From: Pseudorhodoferax sp. Leaf267
GTDB lineage: Bacteria > Pseudomonadota > Gammaproteobacteria > Burkholderiales > Burkholderiaceae_C
Reading direction: 5' to 3'
NCBI RefSeq assembly: GCF_001422405.1
Contig: NZ_LMMV01000001.1
Coordinates: forward strand, 373,275-437,274
Length of the DNA: 64,000 nt
Below are positions 1-5,934 of the stretch, in pieces. The stretch's first letter is position 1, and each line of letters starts with the position of its first letter. The notes beneath the pieces are model-generated. The model was not told the origin of the DNA. It searched no databases and worked only from the letters and a program-made list of their open reading frames with translations. Both the position numbers and the translations under genes were made by a program.

Positions 1-1259
1 AGCTCGACGGCAAGGACCTCACCGAGAACAAGGACCCGACCGGCATGCGGCTGTTCGTGGAGTTCGTGCGCGTGGTGCGCGAGCGCGAGGCCGGCTATGT
101 GATGTACCTGTGGCCCAAGCCGGGCAGCACAGACCCCGTGCTCAAGGCGTCCTACGTGAAGGGCTTCGCGCCCTGGGGCTGGCTGGTGGGCTCCGGCGTG
201 TACGTGGACACGGTGGACGCGGCGATCCGTGCCCGCGTGCTGCAGTTCGGCCTGGGCGCGCTGTTGCTGGCCGCTGTGCTGGCGGCCATCGGCGTGGCGA
301 TCGCGCGCCGGCTGCTGCGCCAACTGGGCGGCGAGCCTGGCGAGGCCATGCGCATTTCCGAACGCATTGCGCAGGGCGACCTGTCGGTGGACATCGCGCT
401 CAAGCCCGGCGACAACGGCAGCATGCTGCACGCCATGCAGACCATGCGCGACAGCATCGCCAACATCGTGGGCGAGGTGCGGGCGGGCACCGCGTCGATC
501 GCCACCGCCTCCCACGAGATCGCGGCCGGCAACAACGACCTGTCGGCGCGCACCGAGCAGCAGGCCAGCGCACTGGAGCAGACTGCCGCGTCGATGGAGG
601 AGCTGACCGGCGCCGTGCGGCAGAACGCCGAGCATGCGCGCCAGGCGAACGAGCTTGCAGCCACGGCCTCGGAAGTGGCGGCACGCGGCGGCGCGGTCGT
701 GAACCAGGTCATCGCCACCATGGGCGCCGTGAACACGTCCTCGCGCAAGATCGTCGACATCATCAGCGTGATCGACGGCATCGCCTTCCAGACCAACATC
801 CTGGCGCTGAACGCGGCCGTGGAGGCGGCGCGGGCCGGCGAGCAGGGCCGCGGCTTCGCAGTGGTGGCCTCCGAGGTGCGCGGCCTGGCCCAACGCTCGG
901 CCGCTGCCGCCAAGGAGATCAAGCAGTTGATCGATGCCTCGGTCGGCAGCGTGGAGCAGGGCACCCAGCTCGTGGACGAGGCCGGCAAGACCATGGCCGA
1001 GGTGGTGGCCAGCGTGGCCGAGGTCACGCGCATCATTGGCGACATCGCGAGCGGCAGCCACCAGCAGTCCAGCGATATCGAGCAAATCAACCAGGCCATC
1101 GCCGGCATGGACCAGACCACGCAGCAGAACGCAGCGCTGGTGGAAGAGGCGGCATCGGCCGCCGAGTCGCTGAACCATCAGGCGGCGCGGCTGGAGCAAC
1201 TGGTGAGCGTGTTCAAGCTCCGGGGCGGCGGGGGCCACGCATACCCGGCGCTGCAATAG
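1..1259 (+). CDS. Methyl-accepting chemotaxis protein, 3' part (N-terminus outside window)
   Basis: The open frame runs in from the left edge, so the gene is truncated at its 5' end; the first full codon is at base 3. The visible protein opens with the end of a periplasmic single-Cache (sCache_2) sensor: the start reads [14 protein letters not shown], and a later [12 protein letters not shown] segment is typical of that fold. A transmembrane helix ([15 protein letters not shown]), a HAMP linker and a long signalling coiled coil follow. The cytoplasmic hairpin tip carries the highly conserved [14 protein letters not shown] core. The Cache ligand is unknown but is often a small organic acid. 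The C-terminus (LQ) has no CheR/CheB pentapeptide tether. Family assignment is secure; ligand specificity cannot be read. Confidence 0.95.
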   Translation, partial: LDGKDLTENKDPTGMRLFVEFVRVVREREAGYVMYLWPKPGSTDPVLKASYVKGFAPWGWLVGSGVYVDTVDAAIRARVLQFGLGALLLAAVLAAIGVAIARRLLRQLGGEPGEAMRISERIAQGDLSVDIALKPGDNGSMLHAMQTMRDSIANIVGEVRAGTASIATASHEIAAGNNDLSARTEQQASALEQTAASMEELTGAVRQNAEHARQANELAATASEVAARGGAVVNQVIATMGAVNTSSRKIVDIISVIDGIAFQTNILALNAAVEAARAGEQGRGFAVVASEVRGLAQRSAAAAKEIKQLIDASVGSVEQGTQLVDEAGKTMAEVVASVAEVTRIIGDIASGSHQQSSDIEQINQAIAGMDQTTQQNAALVEEAASAAESLNHQAARLEQLVSVFKLRGGGGHAYPALQ

Positions 1260-1262
1260 CAA

Positions 1263-1284
1263 CAGGCCGGCAAGAGCCGGCCTG
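1263..1284 (+). terminator. Stem-loop just after the chemotaxis receptor gene
   Basis: A perfect 9-bp inverted repeat (CAGGCCGGC / GCCGGCCTG) with loop AAGA begins 4 nt after the stop codon. No long T run follows, so it is a probable but imperfect intrinsic terminator. It could also serve the minus-strand genes arriving from the right. Confidence 0.55.
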
Positions 1285-1303
1285 TGTTCAGTCAGATGGC
1301 GTG

Positions 1304-1408
1304 TCAGCGCCGCGGGAGACCGGCGCGCGGCGCCGCGCTGGCGCCCTTGCCCTTGTACCAGCGCCAGGCCATCAAGACGAGCGGTGCGAGTTTGATGATG
1401 CGGAACAT
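1304..1408 (-). CDS. Small 34-residue basic protein, hydrophobic N-terminus, unknown function
   Basis: The frame starts MFRIIKLAPLVLMAWRWYKG and ends at TGA 34 codons later. A GAGGA ribosome-binding site lies 7 nt before the ATG. One short hydrophobic stretch (LAPLVLMAW) is followed by a Lys/Arg/Ala-rich tail, suggesting a tiny membrane-associated or amphipathic peptide. It sits 26 nt downstream of the PhnA-like membrane protein gene on the same strand and is probably co-transcribed with it. I do not recognise a named family. The support is the good ribosome-binding site, the plausible composition and the operon position. Confidence 0.6.
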   Translation of the reverse strand: MFRIIKLAPLVLMAWRWYKGKGASAAPRAGLPRR

Positions 1409-1434
1409 AGCGGGTCCTCGTGCGGGGTTGACGT

Positions 1435-2475
1435 TCAGGCTACGGTGCGGGGCACGGCCACCAGGTACCGGCGGCGTGCGGCCAGGCCGCCCAGTGCGGC
1501 GGCGATGCCACCCAGCACCAGGGCTGCCACGGTGGCCAGGGCCGCCTGCGACGATGCCTTGGCGGTAGCGTCAGCCACTTCGCGGGCCTTCGCTTCGGCG
1601 GCTGCCTTTTGCTCCTGGTACTTCACGCGGGCGTCCTGGTAAGTCTTGATCCAGCCGTCCACGCGGGCTTCGGCTTCAGGTCGCGTGGCACCCGAGCGTG
1701 CCATCACGATGTTCACCACGGCATCGCGGTCCACCTGGTCGACCGTGTCCTTGCCCGAGTCGATGATCTTCTGGATGGCGGCCTGGATGTCGCCGCCCGC
1801 AGCTTGCGTGCTGCCTGCGGCGCCGGCATTGGCGGCCGCGGCCTTGGCCTCCTCGGTGGCCGCCTCAGCCTTGTCTTCCAGCGCGCCGGGTTGCAGCGCG
1901 GGCTTGCCGGTCTGCTTCAGCAGTTCCTGGGCCTGGGCCTTGATCGAATCCCACGAGATGCCGCTGGCTTCCAGCTGCTTTTTCGCCATCTCGGCCGCCG
2001 GGCCGGCCACTGCGGCCGCGCCGCTGGCCGTCACCGTGGCGGCTGTGCCTACCACGTTGGCACCGCCACGCACCACGGCGCCTACGGCAGAAGCCAGCAG
2101 GTAGGCCGTGACGATGGCCGCCAGGCCCCAGGTCAGCAGGCCGTGCAGCATGGCATCGGACTTCTCGGGCGAGCCGGCCAGGTGCGCCGCGACCCAGCCG
2201 CCGGCGAACAGCGAAATCACGCTGCTGATCGCCCACCAGATGCCGGCGCCCATGCCGAAGCTGGCCATGTCCGGGCTGCTGTGGCGCAGCGGATCCACCG
2301 TGGACAGGCCGATGCCGGCGCCCAGCAGGCTCAACACCATCTGCACCACGATGGCGATGACGACGCCTGCGAACACGGCGCCCCACGACACACGTGAACG
2401 CAGGTTGGACAGGACGTCCACAGGCCGGTCCATGCGTGGCATGCGATCGGCAGAGGGGGGATAGGTGGTGCTCAT
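1435..2475 (-). CDS. PhnA-like multi-pass membrane protein
   Basis: This 346-residue protein starts MSTTYPPSADRMPRMDRPVD. The ATG at 2475 is chosen because the conserved part (RVSWGAVFAGVVIAIVVQM) begins about 25 residues later, while upstream in-frame sequence looks non-coding. The N-terminal half has two long hydrophobic segments, a glycine-rich GAGIWWAISSVISLFAGGWVAAHLAG stretch split over membrane segments 2-3, and a further segment near residue 130. The middle is Ala/Glu-rich and probably coiled. A last hydrophobic segment (ALATVAALVLGGIAAALGGLAA) precedes the C-terminus. It resembles membrane proteins loosely annotated as PhnA-like, which lack the phosphonoacetate hydrolase function the name suggests. 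Function is unknown; an envelope or stress role is only a guess. Confidence 0.8.
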   Translation of the reverse strand: MSTTYPPSADRMPRMDRPVDVLSNLRSRVSWGAVFAGVVIAIVVQMVLSLLGAGIGLSTVDPLRHSSPDMASFGMGAGIWWAISSVISLFAGGWVAAHLAGSPEKSDAMLHGLLTWGLAAIVTAYLLASAVGAVVRGGANVVGTAATVTASGAAAVAGPAAEMAKKQLEASGISWDSIKAQAQELLKQTGKPALQPGALEDKAEAATEEAKAAAANAGAAGSTQAAGGDIQAAIQKIIDSGKDTVDQVDRDAVVNIVMARSGATRPEAEARVDGWIKTYQDARVKYQEQKAAAEAKAREVADATAKASSQAALATVAALVLGGIAAALGGLAARRRYLVAVPRTVA

Positions 2476-2685
2476 GTGCGGTGCCAGTAGTTGAAAGGTG
2501 CGCCACTGTAGGAGCGCGCTCGCGCACTGCGCCGGTGCATGCATCCCGTCTATCCGTAGGTGAAGGGCGCGCCCGGTTGCGGGCGGGTTCCATGTGAACA
2601 ATGCTGCGACCTGCGTGAGTGCGCGCAAGAAAATCTAGGGGTGCCAGCGAAACTGCCCGAATGTCGGGTTAACATCGCGGCCTTC

Positions 2686-2760
2686 GGAGCTATCGTCTAT
2701 CGGTTAGGACATCAGGTTTTCATCCTGAGAAGCGGGGTTCGACTCCCCGTAGCTCCTCCA
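2686..2760 (+). tRNA. tRNA-Glu (anticodon UUC)
   Basis: The cloverleaf can be drawn by hand. The acceptor arm pairs GGAGCTA with TAGCTCC. The anticodon arm is TCAGG-TTTTCAT-CCTGA, with TTC at positions 34-36. The T arm is CGGGG-TTCGACT-CCCCG. The 3' CCA is encoded and the discriminator base is T. It lies alone on the plus strand between two minus-strand genes and is followed directly by a strong terminator. Confidence 0.96.
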
Positions 2761-2764
2761 GATC

Positions 2765-2797
2765 AGCCCTCCCGTCCCGACGGGCGGGCTTTTTTTT
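2765..2797 (+). terminator. Intrinsic terminator of tRNA-Glu
   Basis: A 10-bp stem (AGCCCTCCCG with CGGGCGGGCT, one G-U pair) with a 6-nt loop is followed by eight T residues. It begins 5 nt after the tRNA CCA end, a textbook rho-independent terminator. Confidence 0.93.
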
Positions 2798-2812
2798 GCC
2801 CTGGGCCCGGGC

Positions 2813-3673
2813 TCAGCTGTAGCGCTTTTCCAGTTCATCCCATTCGGGCTTGCCCACCAGCCGCTGGCGCTCGGCAAAAGGCGTCACCAGCGATGCGTCC
2901 TCGTCGATGCGCCTGGTGTCGCGCAACACCGTCAGCGCCTTCTGCATGCCCGCCACCGCGCCCTGTAGCGCGGCATTGGCGTACAGCACGATGCCGTAGC
3001 CCAGCGCACCCAGTTCCTCGGCACCGAAGATCGGTGTCCTGCCGCCGATCACCATGTTCATGAGCTGCGGAGTGGCCAGCCGTTGAGGCAGGGCGCGGAT
3101 CTCCTCGGCCGTGGTCACCGCCTCCACGAAGAGGATGTCGGCCCCGGCCTCGGCGAACTTCTGCGCGCGCTCCACCGCGGCCTCGAAGCCCTGCGTGGCG
3201 CAGGCATCCGTGCGGGCCATCACGAGAAAGTCCGGGTCGTGCCGCGCATCGACGGCGGCCTTGATCTTGGCGACGGCCTCCTCGGTGGAGATCACCTCCT
3301 TGCCCGAGAAGTGGCCGCAGCGCTTGGGCGCGACCTGGTCTTCGAGCTGGATGCAGTCGGCGCCGGCACGCTCCAGCACGCGCACCGTGTGGCGCACGTT
3401 GAGTGCATTGCCGAAGCCGGTGTCGGCGTCCACGATCAGCGGCAGGCGCACCGCGTCGCGGATGCGCGCCGTGTGGTCGGCGATCTCGGAGAGGCCCATG
3501 AAGCCCTGGTCCGGCATGCCGAACCACATGTTGGTCACGCCGGCGCCGGTGATATAGATCGCCTCGAAGCCCAGGTCTTCGATGACCTTGGCCGACAGCG
3601 CGTTGAAGGCGCCCGGCACCAGCACGCCGCGGCGGGCTTCGGCGAGGGCTTTGAGTTGTTGGCGGGTGGACAT
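2813..3673 (-). CDS. Isocitrate lyase / PEP mutase family protein (possible 2-methylisocitrate lyase)
   Basis: This 286-residue TIM-barrel enzyme carries the family signatures: VDADTGFGN (metal-binding Asp residues), QLEDQVAPKRCGHFSGKEVI (KRCGH catalytic Cys loop) and VMARTDA. The superfamily includes 2-methylisocitrate lyase (PrpB), 2,3-dimethylmalate lyase, oxaloacetate decarboxylase and PEP mutase. It ends the methylcitrate operon 16 nt after prpF and has a GAGGAA ribosome-binding site, so cleavage of 2-methylisocitrate to pyruvate and succinate is a natural guess. Against this, the residues after KRCGH (FSGKEVI) differ from the KRCGHRPNK type of authentic PrpB and look more like the oxaloacetate decarboxylase/dimethylmalate lyase branch. 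Family membership is certain; the substrate is open. Confidence 0.85.
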   Translation of the reverse strand: MSTRQQLKALAEARRGVLVPGAFNALSAKVIEDLGFEAIYITGAGVTNMWFGMPDQGFMGLSEIADHTARIRDAVRLPLIVDADTGFGNALNVRHTVRVLERAGADCIQLEDQVAPKRCGHFSGKEVISTEEAVAKIKAAVDARHDPDFLVMARTDACATQGFEAAVERAQKFAEAGADILFVEAVTTAEEIRALPQRLATPQLMNMVIGGRTPIFGAEELGALGYGIVLYANAALQGAVAGMQKALTVLRDTRRIDEDASLVTPFAERQRLVGKPEWDELEKRYS

Positions 3674-3689
3674 GGCGGTTCCTCGAAAT

Positions 3690-4874
3690 TCAAAAACTGT
3701 CGCCGGGCACGCGGACCCAGCCTTCCATCAGCACGCGCGCGCTGCGGCTCATGACGGCCTTGGTCACGGTCCATTGGCCATCGACCAGCGCGGCCTCGGC
3801 GCCCACGCGCAAGGTGCCTGACGGGTGGCCGAAGCGCACCGCCTGGCGCTCGCCGCCGCCGGCCGCCAGGTTCACCAGGGTGCCGGGAATGGCGGCGGCC
3901 GTGCCGATGGCCACGGCCGCCGTGCCCATCATGGCGTGGTGCAACTGGCCCATGGACAGGGCGCGTACCAGCAGGTCCACATCGCCGGCTGCGACGGCCT
4001 TGCCGCTGGACGTGGTGTAGGCGGCTGGCTTGGCGACGAAGGCGACCTTGGGCGTGTGCTGGCGCTTGGCGGCCTCGTCCAGGTGATGGATCAGCCCCAT
4101 GCGCAGCGCGCCGTGCGTGCGGATGGCCTCGAACCTGGCGAGCGCCTCGGCGTCGCCGTTGATGGCGCCCTGCAGCTCGGTGCCGGTGTAGCCGATGGCC
4201 TCGGCGTTCACGAAGATGGTCGGGATGCCGGCGTTGATGAGCGTCGCCTTGAGCGCGCCGACGCCGGGAACTTCGAGGTCGTCCACCACATTGCCCGTCG
4301 GGAACATGGCGCCGCCCTCACCCTCCTCGGCGGGGGCCATGAACTCCAGCTGCACTTCGGCGGCCGGAAAGGTCACGCCATCGAGCTCGAAGTCGCCGGT
4401 CTCCTGCACCACGCCGCCCGTCATGGGCACATGCGCGACGATGGTCTTGCCGATGTTGGCCTGCCAGATGCGCACGGTGGCGATGCCGTCGCGCGGGATG
4501 CGGCTGGCGTCTATCAAGCCATTGCAGATGGCGAACGGCCCCACTGCGGCCGACAGGTTGCCGCAGTTGCCGCTCCAATCCACGAAGGGCTGGGCGATGG
4601 CCACCTGGCCGAACAGGTAGTCCACGTCATGGCCCGGCCGTGCGCTCTGCGAGAGGATCACGGCCTTGCTCGTGCTGGACGTGGCGCCACCCATGCCGTC
4701 GGTCTGTTTGCCGTACGGGTCGGGGCTGCCGATCACCCGCAGCAGCAATGCGTCGCGCGCGGGGCCGGGTCGTTGCGCGGCCTCGGGCAGGTCCTGCAGG
4801 CGGAAGAACACGCCCTTGCTGGTGCCGCCGCGCATGTACGTGGCGGGAATCTTGATTTGGGAAGGATGTGTCAT
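3690..4874 (-). CDS. prpF: 2-methylaconitate cis-trans isomerase PrpF
   Basis: The protein has 394 residues, the usual length of PrpF. It has the early GGTSKGVFF motif (residues 16-24), a DGMGGATSSTSK segment and the active-site SGNCGNLSAAVGPFAI region. PrpF belongs to the diaminopimelate-epimerase fold and isomerises the 2-methylaconitate made by AcnD, so the pair replaces the one-step PrpD dehydratase in propionate breakdown through the 2-methylcitrate cycle. It lies in the same operon as prpC and acnD, although two unrelated genes now separate it from acnD. Its ATG at 4874 overlaps by ATGA the read-through end of the DUF559 gene, and palindromic repeat copy A lies 6 nt upstream. Its translation may therefore depend on sequence supplied by that cassette. 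Confidence 0.93.
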   Translation of the reverse strand: MTHPSQIKIPATYMRGGTSKGVFFRLQDLPEAAQRPGPARDALLLRVIGSPDPYGKQTDGMGGATSSTSKAVILSQSARPGHDVDYLFGQVAIAQPFVDWSGNCGNLSAAVGPFAICNGLIDASRIPRDGIATVRIWQANIGKTIVAHVPMTGGVVQETGDFELDGVTFPAAEVQLEFMAPAEEGEGGAMFPTGNVVDDLEVPGVGALKATLINAGIPTIFVNAEAIGYTGTELQGAINGDAEALARFEAIRTHGALRMGLIHHLDEAAKRQHTPKVAFVAKPAAYTTSSGKAVAAGDVDLLVRALSMGQLHHAMMGTAAVAIGTAAAIPGTLVNLAAGGGERQAVRFGHPSGTLRVGAEAALVDGQWTVTKAVMSRSARVLMEGWVRVPGDSF

Positions 4875-5254
4875 GTCTTGGCTCCCCTCTCCCCTCGCGG
4901 GAGAGGGGTTGGGGGAGAGGGGGCAGCGGCATCCACTGACGCCCAGATGGCCTGCAGCACCACGTCCGTGTTCTGCAGGATGTCGTGGTTTCAGAAGTGC
5001 AGCACTTCAAAACCCTGGCTTCGCAGCCAGGCGTCGCGCACCGCATCGCGTGGTGAATCGGCATGCTGCCCGCCATCGGCTTCGACGATCAGCCGCGCGC
5101 CGAAATGCACGAAGTCCACCGTGTAGGGGCCGATGGGTTGCTGCCGCCGGAACTTCTGGCCGGCCATACGGTGTGCGCGCAGGTGGTACCACAGGCGCTG
5201 CTCGGCCTCGGTCATGTTCTGGCGCAAGGTTTTGGTGAAGTCGCGCTGATGCAT
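4871..5254 (-). pseudogene. DUF559 (Vsr-like) endonuclease gene interrupted by an in-frame TGA
   Basis: From ATG 5254 the frame reads MHQRDFTKTLRQNMTEAE, then RLWYHLRAHRMAGQKFRRQQ, IGPYTVDFV and LIVEADGGQHA. This is a clear DUF559 nuclease of the restriction-like fold, with D and ExDGxxH catalytic-type residues. After residue 87 (EVLHF) a TGA at 4991-4993 stops it, exactly where the family has Trp in an RFWNND-type motif. The frame then continues perfectly as NHDILQNTDVVLQAIW and ends at 4871, giving the normal length of about 127 residues. A single TGG-to-TGA change therefore truncates it. The start codon directly abuts palindromic repeat B, whose purine strand (GGGGGAGAGGGGT) serves as ribosome-binding site, and the last residues are encoded by repeat A. 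The host operon is prp, but the gene has no evident metabolic link to it. Confidence 0.85.
4881..4923. repeat. Palindromic CTCTCCC/GGGAGAG repeat, copy A
   Basis: This 43-bp GC-rich element contains the self-complementary pair CCCCTCTCCC / GGGAGAGGGG plus a third arm. Its reverse complement matches copy B (5256-5297) at 40 of 42 positions, so A and B form a long inverted repeat around the DUF559 gene. Copy A encodes the Pro/Arg/Gly-rich tail of the read-through DUF559 product and lies 6 nt before the prpF start. Confidence 0.85.
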
Positions 5255-5255
5255 A

Positions 5256-5297
5256 CCCCTCTCCCCCAACCCCTCTCCCACAAGGGGAGAGGGGAGC
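5256..5297. repeat. Palindromic CTCTCCC/GGGAGAG repeat, copy B
   Basis: This 42-bp element is nearly identical to copy A and inverted relative to it; the two differ at only two positions in the loop (ACA versus GCG context). It ends one base before the ATG of the DUF559 gene and supplies its purine-rich ribosome-binding site. Confidence 0.85.
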
Positions 5298-5343
5298 CGA
5301 GAGCGCCATTCTCTCGCGCCTCTTTGCTCTTGCGAAAGGCCCG

Positions 5344-5913
5344 TCACCAGAGCTCGCGTTGGCTTTCCAGTCCTGCCGGCACGGGCCGCAGCGGCCAGCT
5401 GGCCAGCGTGCGGTCGCGGTAGGGTGAACTGCAGGTTTCGACCAGCAGGAGTTCTTCGATCCGCCACGCGATGGGCGCAATCTTCTGCACGGCGAGCCTG
5501 GTCGGTGCCCAGTAGCTGATGGTGACGTGTGGGCTGTGTCCTGGCATGCCTTCCAGGCCGAGTGTCTGCAAGCCGTCTCGAATGGTCTTCACCAGTGCAT
5601 CGAAGGCTGGCGGACGAGTCGCATGGAATGCCCAATGGATGGCATCGGCCTGCCCGGCCAAGCCGCTGCCGCGCACGCGGTTCAGCACCGTCGTGAATGC
5701 CGCCGCGTCGATGCGCGAACCGATATCTAGCAAGCGATTGCGCAGTGCATCGCTGTAAGGCAGCGGATGCGACAGGGACTGGTGCCAGTTCTGCGCGTCG
5801 AACAGCGCTTCGCCCAGTTGGCGGTCCCAGCCTTCGGTCGCGAGGATTCGTTGCATCTGCTCGCACACGTCGGGCGAGGGCTTGGCCATGAACAGCAGGG
5901 AGGGGGAAGGCAC
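5344..5913 (-). CDS. 2'-5' RNA ligase / 2H phosphoesterase family protein
   Basis: The 189-residue protein has the two HxS/T motifs of the 2H superfamily: HQSL near residue 44 and HVTIS near residue 128. These form the symmetric active site of RNA cyclic phosphodiesterases (ThpR/LigT type), which open 2',3'-cyclic phosphates. The GTG at 5913 is preferred over the ATG at 5889 because the residues it adds (PSPSLLF) complete the first core strand, SLLFMAKPSPDV. The gene begins 21 nt after acnD in the same direction and precedes the DUF559 cassette, so it is transcribed with the propionate operon. No functional connection to methylcitrate metabolism is evident. Confidence 0.8.
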   Translation of the reverse strand: MPSPSLLFMAKPSPDVCEQMQRILATEGWDRQLGEALFDAQNWHQSLSHPLPYSDALRNRLLDIGSRIDAAAFTTVLNRVRGSGLAGQADAIHWAFHATRPPAFDALVKTIRDGLQTLGLEGMPGHSPHVTISYWAPTRLAVQKIAPIAWRIEELLLVETCSSPYRDRTLASWPLRPVPAGLESQRELW

Positions 5914-5934
5914 GGTCCATTGTGTGCTCGCCCC

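Noticed and set aside
2686-2812. tRNA-Glu as an integration site of a genomic island.
   Set aside because: No integrase, no repeated tRNA 3' end and no change of gene style was seen next to it.
5344-5889. ATG 5889 as start of the 2H phosphoesterase.
   Set aside because: It would remove the first core beta strand; GTG 5913 restores it and fits the 21-nt spacing to acnD.
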